Virus record (IMG/VR): IMGVR_UViG_3300036398_005366
Span: 1-24,224 of that record
Strand: one strand, 5' to 3'
DNA: 24,224 nucleotides
Source: a virus
Part shown: piece after piece, positions 12,905 through 20,665 of the stretch
Numbering within the stretch: position 1 is the stretch's first letter
How the letters are laid out: every line of letters begins with the position of its first letter
Position numbers and translations under genes: made by a program
The notes under the pieces: generated by a model
The model's input: only the letters and a program-made list of their open reading frames with translations
Databases searched by the model: none
Told to the model about the DNA's origin: nothing

Positions 12905-15553
12905 TTATCGGTTCAGGTGTTTCTCCAGGAAGTCGTGCTTCGCATCGTCCGCCTCGTTCGTGTAGTCCAGCACCAGCTCCAGGTCCGCATTCGCGCGCGC
13001 AGACTTCTCGTGCAGTCGGTCAAACGACTCCTTCGGAATTTCGTCAGGACGACGCAAGATCTGCAGCGGCTTGCGCGTGGTGGACCGCACCCATTCCAGG
13101 ATGTTCTTGTCGTGCATCTTTCGCATGCGCGACATCACCGTGACCGGCTCGGCGCCGCACTGCTCCGCCAGCGCATCCACGTCGAACTGCCACCAGCCGT
13201 CCTTCTCCACGCCGACGTCGAAGATCGCGTCGCGCGTTTCCGATTCCTTCTTCGTCATGGTCGGAATGACTTCCTCAAACCGGATGCGATGCTGCCGCGC
13301 GGCGTCCGCGTCGTGCGCGAAGATTCGCTCACCCAGGCAGAACGACATGATGGCCTGGGTCGCGAACGGATCGATCGAAGCCCGCTTGCATATCTCATCG
13401 CGCGACGCCGTGATCGCCCCGTTGGCGCCCTCACGCATCTGACTTGCCGCCTTGAAGAACGCCTTGATGTCCTCCGGCGTTGGATTGCCGCAGCGGATGA
13501 AGTGCTTCCGCGTGCGAATGCCCTCAGGAGTCGGGATGATCGTGCAGTAGGAGTCGAGACCGTCTCTGCCTGCGCGACCCGCTTCTTGCGCCAAAGCCAC
13601 CAGAGTGCCCGGGATGTCGAAGTGCACCACGTGTCTGATATTGCTTTTGTCCACGCCCATGCCGAACGCGTTCGTGGCCACGATGACTGCCTCGGGGTCC
13701 GCCATGAACTTGTCCTGGTTGAACCGACGATCCGGCTGCAGCATTCCGCCGTGGTAGAAGTAGACCGGGCGGTTGGTGTAGCGGCTGATGGCCGCCGCGT
13801 ATTCCTCCACCCTCTTACGCGTGGAAGCGTAGACGATGGTCGGCCCCTCGCAGTTCGCAGCCACCCAGGGTGCGGCCTCCGACATGCGGTCCAGGAACAG
13901 GGACGCCAGATGCAGATTCGTGCGGCGCGGGTAGTGGTAGATCAGCTTGGCCTTGAGGATGCCCAGACCGCTCCGCACCTCCGCCTCAGCCTCCTCGGAC
14001 AGCGTCGCAGAGAACGCCGCCACCACTTTCGGCTGCACCTTCTGGATGAACTCCCCGGCGAACTTGTAGCCGGGACGGAAGGTGTCCGCCCAGTCATGGA
14101 ACGTGTGACAGTTTCCTATCACGACAACTTTTCCGCTGCGTCGAACCACGATGCACCCGGTGGGTACAGTCACGCAGTAGACCATTCCGTCGTAGTCCGT
14201 CACGCGCTTCCTGAATTCCTGCGTGTCTACGGTTGGCTCGCCCAGGCGAATGAACAACCGGTGTACATCGCTGAATGCGTCCGACCTGTGATCCACCTGC
14301 AATGTTTTTCGGGCGCGCAGTCCAGCGCGTATGCAGACTTCCTGGAAGTAGTCTGTGTTGTCCTCCACCGTGCTGCTGTAGTAACCCAGCGAATCGCTGA
14401 CGTCGCTACCATCCCAGGCGATGCATTCGTCGACCAGCGCGCGACAGGCATCAGCCGACAGATCGTTGTAATCAAGCACCTCGCGCATGATCTTGGAAAG
14501 CCCGGGCACCCCCGTCACGATGAACCTTCGACGGCTACCATCTGATCGGTCTTTTACCTCGTTGAAGGCATAACCGCCGTCTTTCATGATCTGCAGGAAT
14601 CGCTTGATCTTTCGCTGCTTCACGAACGAAAACGCAGCAGACGATTTGCTGTGGGCGTTTCCGTCCGCCTGAAAAGCAGTCTGAAGACGCTCCCAAGGTG
14701 TCAATGCGGAGCGTCCAGTGCCGGCGCCGGCTGCGGCTCTCATACGCCACATGTAGCTGAACTTGGCGTCCGCGGCAGTTCGCTTTCGCCAGCTGCCGTC
14801 AGCCCTGTAAACCAGCAGATCGTGATTCGGAGTTACCGAGATGTCTATGCCGCTGGTCGATTCGATGTGGATCATCTCTCCTTTGTGCCGCCTACGTATG
14901 ACGCGCGACGGAACGACCAGCGTCATCTCGTGCGTGTCCGGATCCACCTGAGCCACCTGATCTGCATCGTCCAGTGCATCGAATCTCACGAATCCACGAC
15001 CCGTGAGAATCTCAACGTCAGGCGCAAAGCACTCGTCCATCGCCACAAAATCAGGCGGGAACTGCGACACCACGTTCGACCACTCCGGATTCGAGAAGCG
15101 CTCCGGGCTGACCAGCATGAACTGCAGCGTGCCCGACGCCCAGTCCCGCAGCACCGAGGCGTTGTGTCCGTCCGTCTCCTGGCTGGAGATGGACGCCGCA
15201 GCAAGCCCCTTGCGCTGCATGGACGTGGCCTGGTCACGCATGAGCGCGATCAGCGGGTAGATGACGATGGTGCGCCAGCCCATGCACAGCGTCGGCACAA
15301 CGAAGCATGCACTTTTCCCAGACCCGGTTGGCAGGATCGTGATCGTGTCCCGCTGCGCCATGATGGACTTCACCGATCGGTCCTGCCCCTCCCGGAGCGT
15401 GCTGAACCGCAGGCTGTTCAGGACCGCCGGCATCTTCTTCATTCCCTGCATCAGCGCCTGTATTTCGGCGGTGGTTGTTACGGCTTTCCGCGCTTCGATC
15501 GGAGGACTTTCAGTTTCGGATTCTTCGGGTTTCGGTTTGGTCAGAGTCGACAT
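12905..15553 (-). CDS. RecQ-like superfamily 2 DNA helicase interrupted by an intein, 882 aa precursor
   Basis: The order of helicase motifs is RecQ-like: FSTLREGQ (50-57), Walker A ILPTGSGKS (73-81), AFSATL (513-518), VATNAFGMGVDKSNIRHVVH (625-644) and QEAGRAGRDG (656-665). A C-terminal helical and winged-helix-like region (690-882) follows. The Walker B box is split: FVAMDE ends at 174 and CHTFHDWADTFRPGY starts at 482, so the spliced protein of 575 residues carries DECH in place of DEAH, followed by the RecQ-type W-x-x-x-FRPxY. The enzyme should unwind DNA during replication or recombination. ATG 15553 overlaps the upstream gene by 13 bp. LHEKSAR lies at 847-853. I see no RecQ-type zinc-binding cysteine set or HRDC domain. 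Confidence 0.95.
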   Translation of the reverse strand: MSTLTKPKPEESETESPPIEARKAVTTTAEIQALMQGMKKMPAVLNSLRFSTLREGQDRSVKSIMAQRDTITILPTGSGKSACFVVPTLCMGWRTIVIYPLIALMRDQATSMQRKGLAAASISSQETDGHNASVLRDWASGTLQFMLVSPERFSNPEWSNVVSQFPPDFVAMDECFAPDVEILTGRGFVRFDALDDADQVAQVDPDTHEMTLVVPSRVIRRRHKGEMIHIESTSGIDISVTPNHDLLVYRADGSWRKRTAADAKFSYMWRMRAAAGAGTGRSALTPWERLQTAFQADGNAHSKSSAAFSFVKQRKIKRFLQIMKDGGYAFNEVKDRSDGSRRRFIVTGVPGLSKIMREVLDYNDLSADACRALVDECIAWDGSDVSDSLGYYSSTVEDNTDYFQEVCIRAGLRARKTLQVDHRSDAFSDVHRLFIRLGEPTVDTQEFRKRVTDYDGMVYCVTVPTGCIVVRRSGKVVVIGNCHTFHDWADTFRPGYKFAGEFIQKVQPKVVAAFSATLSEEAEAEVRSGLGILKAKLIYHYPRRTNLHLASLFLDRMSEAAPWVAANCEGPTIVYASTRKRVEEYAAAISRYTNRPVYFYHGGMLQPDRRFNQDKFMADPEAVIVATNAFGMGVDKSNIRHVVHFDIPGTLVALAQEAGRAGRDGLDSYCTIIPTPEGIRTRKHFIRCGNPTPEDIKAFFKAASQMREGANGAITASRDEICKRASIDPFATQAIMSFCLGERIFAHDADAARQHRIRFEEVIPTMTKKESETRDAIFDVGVEKDGWWQFDVDALAEQCGAEPVTVMSRMRKMHDKNILEWVRSTTRKPLQILRRPDEIPKESFDRLHEKSARANADLELVLDYTNEADDAKHDFLEKHLNR
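14111..15031 (-). other. Intein with LAGLIDADG-like insert, 307 aa, in the helicase DEAH box
   Basis: The intein runs from Cys175 to Asn481 of the precursor. Block A is CFAPDVEILTGRGFVRF, block B is ISVTPNHDLLV with the T-x-x-H pair, and the end is YDGMVYCVTVPTG...VVVIGN followed by extein Cys482. The usual penultimate His is Gly here. The middle (about 345-425) has the pattern of a LAGLIDADG homing endonuclease (ACRALVDECIAWDGS, then GYYSSTVEDNTDYFQEVC). The acidic residues of one helix motif look kept, but I cannot tell whether the endonuclease is active. Removal exactly rebuilds the helicase Walker B motif. Boundaries are inferred from intein block rules. Confidence 0.93.
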
Positions 15554-15990
15554 GATGATAGTTGCACGGCGATGATCATGGAGAGGTCATCGCCGACTTT
15601 GAATGTGTGGAATAAACCTCGACATCTCATGCGTTGCAGCGCCGCCAGCATGTCCGCCCACGGATCGGCGACAGCCAGCCATAACGACTCCGGGCCGGAT
15701 GCGGTCGTGTCCTTCACCACATACATCGACCCCGGCGTCGACAGCAGATGTTCCGCAAGCGGCGTCGACTCCTCGTTCATGATGTCCGTCGCGACAGCCG
15801 CCACCCACGGATACAACCCGTGGGTGGCGACGATCAACAGCCGCAGGGGTGAGTCGGCCGGCAGGCTGTCCACTGCCGCGGTCTTGACATCGTCGAGAGC
15901 GTCAGACGCCGGCACTCCCAGCAGCTTCGCCAGCATGCGGCTGACGACCGAGTCCGATGCCTTCACCGGCGACGGTGCGTGACGCTTCAC
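15541..15990 (-). CDS. Hypothetical protein, 149 aa
   Basis: Not recognised. It starts with GTG 15990, overlapping the stop of the RecA-like gene as GTGA, with GGAGGT (15997-16002) six bases upstream. It overlaps the helicase start by 13 bp. The sequence looks like a compact alpha/beta protein: an N-terminal helix (VVSRMLAKLLGV), a strand-rich centre (LRLLIVATHGLYPWVAAVAT) and a C-terminal strand pair (GLFHTFKVGDDLSMIIAVQL). It has no membrane segment and no zinc motif. Sitting in a coupled trio with recombinase and helicase, it may be an accessory factor of one of them; this is inference from position. Confidence 0.76.
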   Translation of the reverse strand: MKRHAPSPVKASDSVVSRMLAKLLGVPASDALDDVKTAAVDSLPADSPLRLLIVATHGLYPWVAAVATDIMNEESTPLAEHLLSTPGSMYVVKDTTASGPESLWLAVADPWADMLAALQRMRCRGLFHTFKVGDDLSMIIAVQLSSCRL

Positions 15991-17426
15991 GGCACCACCT
16001 CCGGCTCGGCGCCGTCATCCTCGTCCTCGTCATCAGCGACGTCGTTCTCGGCGGGCACGATATGTTTGATCGCCCGCGCATACCCTTCGATGTCCAGCTG
16101 ACCGCCGATATACTCGATGTGCTCAGGGTGCGTATGCAGCGCGCGCATCAGCTCCTCGGGCTTCACAGCCACGCAGCCCAGCGCATCGCAGGTGTAGAGG
16201 TCCTTCTCGACAGTCGTACCGAGGAACTTGTTGGTCACCATCCAGGTAGCGGTCCGGTCTGCGTAGGTGAACGCGGGTGCCTGATAATCCTCAGTGTCCT
16301 CATGGCGGTCGAAGAACAGCGTCATGTCGCATGTCCTGCCCCTTGGTCCATAGGAGTTTTTCAGCAGCATCACACGCAGGACATGCCCGTAGACCTCCTT
16401 GTTGCCGTCCTTCGCGCGAATGTCCGTCGTCGACATCATGGTCATCCGATAGGCGCACAGGCGCTTCATCGCCCGACCGCCGACACGCGTGTCGTTCTTC
16501 AGCGGGCTCGGCGCCATATAGGACGGCAAGGGCTTGGCGGCCATGTCGACCTTGTCGTTCTGCTTGTTGATGAACACCACCGTGGTGTTGTTCTTCTCCA
16601 TGAACGCCGGCAACCAGCGCGCCATTCCCTGCGCATGCTTCGAGTGTCCGAAGTTGGATCCGTCCACCGTGTCCTTGGGCGCTTCCTTCTTCGCGTTGGC
16701 GGCCAGACCCCAGTCCGTATTGCCTACGGCCTCGCTCTTTGACATCAACCCGCTCCACGGATCAGCGAAGAAGAAGATCGGATTGCCTTTCGTTTCGGGA
16801 TCGCTGTCGCACCTCTTGCGCAGATCTTCGACCGTCTTCCGGAGCGTGTCGTCGAACTGCGGCAGCGACCTGGCTTCAGTGTATTCGATCGAGTTGACCT
16901 TGATGACCGCCAGCTTCGGGTCGCGGTCCATGATGCGCTTGATGCGCTTGTCGGACATCTGCTTGCCCTCGCACTCGCAGTAGATGGCGTAACAGCCCAT
17001 ATCCAGCAGCCGGCTGATCCAGTCGAACACGAACGTCGTGCTGCCGACGCCCTCCTGCGCGATGATCTCGATGGCCAATGGGTAGCGGAAACCGATCGAG
17101 CCCAGCATGTTCTGGAACTGCAGTTCGTCGTATGGAATCATGTTCCTGCGCAGCATGGCCGGGGTGAACAGGCGGATGGGCCGCTGCTTCGATCGCTCAT
17201 GCAAGACGTCGATGCTCTTGCGGATGTTCTCGGTCATCTTGCTGAGGACCTTCACCCTGTTACCGGCGTCGACCCGCGGCTTGAGCAGCAGCGGCTGGAA
17301 CTTGTCCGGGTCTTCGATCTGGAGCTCGGCGGGCGTTTTGGTTGGTCTCCGCGCGACTTTCTTGGGGGCGGGTTTTGCAGCCGGCACAACGGGCTGCTTC
17401 TTGGGTGTGCGTTTTTTAGCTGGCAT
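15987..17426 (-). CDS. RecA/UvsX-like recombinase with altered Walker A, 479 aa
   Basis: The RecA core is visible. The strand/P-loop region IEIIAQEGVGSTTFVFDW (119-136) aligns with the RecA EIYGPESSGKTTL segment. The following GCYAIYCECEGK (144-155) aligns with the RecA strand ending in DAE. IFFFADPWSGL (217-227) aligns with the Walker B strand. VVFINKQNDKVD (283-294) aligns with the NQ..K segment, and VGGRAMKRLCAYRMTM (315-330) with GGNALKFYASVRL. The P-loop Lys is Ser129. The protein is longer than RecA because of a Lys/Pro/Ala-rich N-terminus (1-31) and an acidic tail (465-477). It probably forms filaments on single-stranded DNA in phage recombination, but the missing Lys raises doubt about ATP hydrolysis. 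ATG 17426 follows a hairpin, and the gene overlaps the next by GTGA. Confidence 0.88.
   Translation of the reverse strand: MPAKKRTPKKQPVVPAAKPAPKKVARRPTKTPAELQIEDPDKFQPLLLKPRVDAGNRVKVLSKMTENIRKSIDVLHERSKQRPIRLFTPAMLRRNMIPYDELQFQNMLGSIGFRYPLAIEIIAQEGVGSTTFVFDWISRLLDMGCYAIYCECEGKQMSDKRIKRIMDRDPKLAVIKVNSIEYTEARSLPQFDDTLRKTVEDLRKRCDSDPETKGNPIFFFADPWSGLMSKSEAVGNTDWGLAANAKKEAPKDTVDGSNFGHSKHAQGMARWLPAFMEKNNTTVVFINKQNDKVDMAAKPLPSYMAPSPLKNDTRVGGRAMKRLCAYRMTMMSTTDIRAKDGNKEVYGHVLRVMLLKNSYGPRGRTCDMTLFFDRHEDTEDYQAPAFTYADRTATWMVTNKFLGTTVEKDLYTCDALGCVAVKPEELMRALHTHPEHIEYIGGQLDIEGYARAIKHIVPAENDVADDEDEDDGAEPEVVP
15997..16002 (-). promoter_or_regulatory. Ribosome binding site for the 149-aa gene
   Basis: GGAGGT lies six bases before GTG 15990 and supports that non-ATG start. 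It lies inside the 3' end of the RecA-like gene. Confidence 0.75.
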
Positions 17427-17432
17427 ATGATA

Positions 17433-17474
17433 GGTAAAGGAACAGAGACACCGGGGAGGACGGCCTCCCCGGTG
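17433..17474 (-). terminator. Strong hairpin between the 580-aa and RecA-like genes
   Basis: A perfect 11 bp stem (CACCGGGGAGG / CCTCCCCGGTG, 17449-17459 and 17464-17474) with a four-base loop is followed on the minus strand by a pyrimidine-rich TCTCTGTTCCTTTACC. It lies after the stop at 17503. The T run is broken, so it may be a weaker terminator or an RNA-stabilising hairpin rather than a full stop. Confidence 0.55.
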
Positions 17475-17502
17475 CTCAAGTTACTGTTGGTGTGGGTGTC
17501 GT

Positions 17503-19245
17503 TTAGTCGAGCAGTTCCATCAAGCCGGAGACCACGTCATCCGGCAGTTCCGTGCTGCGGCCTTTGTCGGTGGCGTTCCACGCGCGTTCGACCAAGACTT
17601 TGGCCTTCTTCTGCTTGTCGGCGGCGAGCCGCTGGAAGCTGCCGGCGTCAGGAAACAGCCGCGTATGCATGCCCTCCAGTGTCACCTCGCCTGCTGCTGA
17701 ACCAGCGGGCACCGTGGGCGGTTCCTCGTCATCCGGCACCATGGGTGGTTCTTCGTCGGCTGGCACCATGGGTGGTTCTTCGTCGGCTGGCACCATGGGT
17801 GGTGCGTCATCACCTGCCGGCAGAGTGACCAGCCCGGACTCCTCCAGGCTGACCCACGTGTTCGGCCTGATCATGACTTTGACGCCTTCGATCTGTCCGG
17901 CGTCTGTCATCGCCTGGAGTTCCGCCAGCGTTTTCTTCGCCGGTTTCACGCCTGACGCGCCCGCCCAGAACGGCGAGGCGAGGTCGCCCGCCTTCGCGAT
18001 CGGTGCGTCAGCAGGCGCGCGCTCCTTCGGAGGGGACGTGCGTTCTGGCATCGGCGGCTTCGCGTTGGTCGGAGCGAGACGCGAAGCAGCAGGGCCTCCG
18101 CCGGTCACAGCGGCGACTGGATCGCCGTCGTCCGGCGCGGCTTCGCGCGACGTACGGCTCGCGCGCGACGTGCGAGTCTCCGCGTTATCTGGCGACTCTC
18201 CGTCCGGCGTGCGCGAGGCGGCTCCCGCTGTGAGGCGGACATATTCAGGACGGTCTGCGGGCAGTTCCCCGCTGTAGCGCTGCGCGCAGGCGCCGCGAAT
18301 CATTTCCATCGTGACGGCCGCGTCGTAGGTCTTGATCATGTGATCCACCTGCTCCTCGTAGGTGGGGATGTTCCAATTCGCCGGGTCCGGCAGCAGGAAG
18401 CGGCTGGCCAGCACCTCCGCGCTGATCTTGTGGATCTTCGGCTTTTCGTCGAGGATCTCGGCCCGGTCCGTGAAGCAGATCACGTTGGTGTCATACGGGT
18501 CCTTCGGGTCCAGGTTGACCTTGTCAATGTGCCATTCCAGCGCGCTGGTCGGGTCGGTCGGATCGCCCAGCAGGTAGTGCGGCCAGTTGGGATCGCGCGC
18601 CGGCCCGTCATCCGAGCGGTGCGCCCAGCGCATCTGCTCGATGCAGTAGGAATACGCCGCCTGCGTGATGGCAAGGACGCCGTTGTGCCAGCTGTGCTCC
18701 TTGGTGATGCAGCGCGCCAGCGCAAAGAAACGCAGCGAGCGTCCGGGCACCAGGGCGTTTTCCTTCATGGACGGGGCCTTCAGATAGAAGTCCTTCTTGG
18801 AATCGCTGAACGCCTTGTTCCGGCGAATCCAGCGATTGAGGTCATCGAACGCGTCCGCGACATCATCGTTGCTGAGGGTCTCGCCTCCGATCATGTTGCG
18901 ACGATTCGACGGTGAGAGCCAGTGCTCCTTCTTCTCGCCGAGGAACGGGTAGCACGTCAGCGGCAGCGCGAACGCGTTCGGCGTGAAGTGCCGCGGCAGA
19001 CGCTTGTCGGGTGTGTCGCTCCAGCATGCTGCGACCGAGGCGGCGAACGCCTTGTCGTCGAAGGAGAGCGTCCAGTCGTAGGACGGCAGCAGGAAGCCGC
19101 GGAGTTTGGCGTCGATCGACTGCTTGCCGATCATGTAGAGCTTGAATGCGTCCCCGCCGCGCGGCGTGGCGCCCAGCAGTGGGCGCCAATCGCCCTCTCC
19201 GTAAGCGGCATCGGCATCGACAACAGGTGTGAATTTCTTGGACAT
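17503..19245 (-). CDS. Hypothetical protein with disordered, repeat-bearing C-terminus, 580 aa
   Basis: Not recognised. Residues 1 to about 335 look folded, with aromatic-rich strands (AFKLYMIGKQSIDAKLRGFL, PSYDWTLSFDD) and many Trp residues. Residues 340-440 are low-complexity, rich in Ser, Arg, Pro, Asp and Ala. A short folded-looking segment (about 435-475) precedes four tandem nine-residue repeats of the PADEEPPMV type (about 477-513), and a helical end follows. ATG 19245 has no Shine-Dalgarno sequence. Hairpins lie both before and after the gene, so it may have its own transcript level. Between DNA-binding-type genes and the recombinase, a single-stranded DNA-binding or replication scaffold role is conceivable but not shown. 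Confidence 0.83.
   Translation of the reverse strand: MSKKFTPVVDADAAYGEGDWRPLLGATPRGGDAFKLYMIGKQSIDAKLRGFLLPSYDWTLSFDDKAFAASVAACWSDTPDKRLPRHFTPNAFALPLTCYPFLGEKKEHWLSPSNRRNMIGGETLSNDDVADAFDDLNRWIRRNKAFSDSKKDFYLKAPSMKENALVPGRSLRFFALARCITKEHSWHNGVLAITQAAYSYCIEQMRWAHRSDDGPARDPNWPHYLLGDPTDPTSALEWHIDKVNLDPKDPYDTNVICFTDRAEILDEKPKIHKISAEVLASRFLLPDPANWNIPTYEEQVDHMIKTYDAAVTMEMIRGACAQRYSGELPADRPEYVRLTAGAASRTPDGESPDNAETRTSRASRTSREAAPDDGDPVAAVTGGGPAASRLAPTNAKPPMPERTSPPKERAPADAPIAKAGDLASPFWAGASGVKPAKKTLAELQAMTDAGQIEGVKVMIRPNTWVSLEESGLVTLPAGDDAPPMVPADEEPPMVPADEEPPMVPDDEEPPTVPAGSAAGEVTLEGMHTRLFPDAGSFQRLAADKQKKAKVLVERAWNATDKGRSTELPDDVVSGLMELLD
17708..17815. repeat. Four 27 bp tandem repeats coding for PPMVPADEE
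   Basis: Units are at 17708-17734, 17735-17761, 17762-17788 and 17789-17815. The two middle units are identical and the outer two diverge. The period of 27 bp keeps the frame of the 580-residue gene and gives acidic, proline-rich repeats. Confidence 0.92.
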
Positions 19246-19278
19246 AGGTATTTTGGTTTCTGCGTAGTTTCTGAGTGC

Positions 19279-19308
19279 GCAAAGGCGGACCGAATGGTCC
19301 GCCTTTGC
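19279..19308 (-). terminator. Perfect hairpin between the 215-aa and 580-aa genes
   Basis: A 13 bp perfect stem (GCAAAGGCGGACC / GGTCCGCCTTTGC, 19279-19291 and 19296-19308) has a four-base loop. The T residues are inside the 3' stem arm and the sequence after it is not T-rich, so termination is likely only partial. It lies 29 bp after the upstream stop. Confidence 0.5.
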
Positions 19309-19337
19309 AGTGATTGATCCTCGTGTGTGTCGGTGAG

Positions 19338-19985
19338 TTAAGCGCTCTGAACTTCGGTCGCTTCCTCTTCGCCTTCCTCATCAATGGCGTCGGGGTCCAT
19401 CTTGCTGTCGGACGGCTTCGTCGCTTCGCGGCGGCTCGCCGCGTTCAGCTTGATCTCGACTGAGTTTTCCGTCGTGTTGACGACCCGCCCGAGATTGCCA
19501 AGCCGCGTCGATGTCTCAACCGGCTTGCCAGACGCGAACAGCCTGTCCAGCTCGAGGATGATCGCGGCCGACTGCTCGAAGCGCACGTTGAACGGACGCT
19601 GGGTCACCCGGGCGACCACTCCGTCCAGATCGTATTGCACGATCATGGTGGTGACGCCGTCCTGCGACTTGGGCACGACTCCCGACCGGTAGAGCCGGTT
19701 CGGGATGATGTCGAGCCCGACTGCCTTGCCGGCGTCGTTGGTGTGCACGATGAACTGGTGGTTCTGCAGTCTGTCCAGTCCATCCGGGACCTCGCCAACT
19801 TCGTTGGTGCCTGCTGCGTAGAGGAACAGTGCTTTCGTGGTCGGGCTGTGCTGCTGGTAGCTGCTGCCGTCAATGTAGGAGAGAAGGACGATGTTCTTCC
19901 CTGTGTTCGGGTCGAGCCGCGTCTCAGGTGCGGTGATCCGTTTGGCGATGGTTCTGGTGGCGGTTGCGCGTGATTTGATTTTCAT
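19338..19985 (-). CDS. Hypothetical protein with acidic C-terminal tail, 215 aa
   Basis: Not recognised with certainty. The N-terminus is basic (MKIKSRATATRTIAKRI). The middle is strand-rich (KNIVLLSYIDGSSYQQHS, TTMIVQYDLDGVVARV, FNVRFEQSAAIILELDRLF), and the last 15 residues are strongly acidic (DEEGEEEATEV). A strand-rich core with an acidic tail is the layout of many single-stranded DNA-binding proteins, and the place among replication genes fits, but no OB-fold signature is clear. ATG 19985 overlaps the stop of the zinc-ribbon gene as ATGA. A hairpin follows at 19279-19308. Confidence 0.79.
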   Translation of the reverse strand: MKIKSRATATRTIAKRITAPETRLDPNTGKNIVLLSYIDGSSYQQHSPTTKALFLYAAGTNEVGEVPDGLDRLQNHQFIVHTNDAGKAVGLDIIPNRLYRSGVVPKSQDGVTTMIVQYDLDGVVARVTQRPFNVRFEQSAAIILELDRLFASGKPVETSTRLGNLGRVVNTTENSVEIKLNAASRREATKPSDSKMDPDAIDEEGEEEATEVQSA

Positions 19986-20527
19986 GTTTTAGCGGAGCGT
20001 TCATACTCCGCGCGCAATTTAGCCGCCTCGTTCTCCGCCTGCAAGGTTTTTTGTTCAATCTCTTGAAGCAAGTCCGGATTGGTCGTCGTCTGAATCCGGT
20101 GCTGCTGGCAGAACTGCTCGTGCTCGATCACCGGCGTGCTGAAGGATGCCGGCTTGCACTTCGGGCAGGACGCGATGTGGTAGTGCCGCCCGTTCTCAAA
20201 CACGAAACCCGTCGCCTGCTTGCCAGGCTTGTAGAACCCCATCAGCGACCGGCATCCCAGACAGACGATGCGTGGCCAGTTCTTGAACTCCTTCCGGCAA
20301 TCCTCACACAGCAGGTCCGTGTAGTTGATGCCGGGCGCGATCATCACGCCCTTGCAGAACCGTCCGCTGTGCCACTTCACTTCCCACGCGATCACGTCCA
20401 GCAGCTTGCCGCAGAGGCACGGCTCGTAGCGCGTCAGCTTCAGATCTGATGCCGACTGAGTCGAGACGCCTCGCAGCATCTCCAGCATCGCGGGCGTGAG
20501 CTTGAAATCATCAGGCTGGTCAGTCAT
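19982..20527 (-). CDS. Multi-cysteine zinc-ribbon protein, 181 aa
   Basis: Cysteine pairs occur as CLC (37-39), CEDC (74-77), CLGC (89-92) and CPKC (121-124), with further Cys at 58 and 140 and nearby His, suggesting two or more zinc-binding knuckles. The last 30 residues are a charged helix or coiled coil (LLQEIEQKTLQAENEAAKLR). ATG 20527 is preferred; ATG 20563 is in frame and would add a Cys-rich dozen residues. Neither has a Shine-Dalgarno sequence. The gene follows a hairpin at 20593-20623 and overlaps the next gene by ATGA. It is likely a nucleic acid-binding accessory protein, possibly transcriptional; function is inferred only from zinc motifs and context. Confidence 0.8.
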   Translation of the reverse strand: MTDQPDDFKLTPAMLEMLRGVSTQSASDLKLTRYEPCLCGKLLDVIAWEVKWHSGRFCKGVMIAPGINYTDLLCEDCRKEFKNWPRIVCLGCRSLMGFYKPGKQATGFVFENGRHYHIASCPKCKPASFSTPVIEHEQFCQQHRIQTTTNPDLLQEIEQKTLQAENEAAKLRAEYERSAKT

Positions 20528-20578
20528 GGCGGCAGTCGAGCAGCACACGCCGATGCAGTCCATCGGAATTTCGTCAGC

Positions 20579-20623
20579 CAGGTAAAGAAGATGAAGAGCC
20601 GGGGACCATGTCCCCGGCTCTTC
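20579..20623 (-). terminator. Strong hairpin upstream of the zinc-ribbon gene
   Basis: A perfect 13 bp stem (GAAGAGCCGGGGA / TCCCCGGCTCTTC, 20593-20605 and 20611-20623) with a five-base loop is followed on the minus strand by ATCTTCTTTACCT. It lies 43 bp after the stop of the 68-residue gene. The pyrimidine-rich tail supports intrinsic termination, with an imperfect T run. Confidence 0.63.
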
Positions 20624-20665
20624 CCACGCGAAGTCATTCCACGCTTATGCCCTGCGGCTCAGGTG

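Noticed and set aside
12848-14545. Plus-strand frame of 565 codons opposite the helicase and its intein
   Set aside because: The minus strand has clear helicase and intein motifs; the plus frame has none and is a shadow.
14651-15982. Plus-strand frame of 443 codons
   Set aside because: It spans the helicase and the 149-residue gene on the other strand and has no recognisable domain or start signal.
17708-17815. Repeats considered as a short CRISPR array
   Set aside because: There are no spacers; the units are directly abutting and in frame with a gene.
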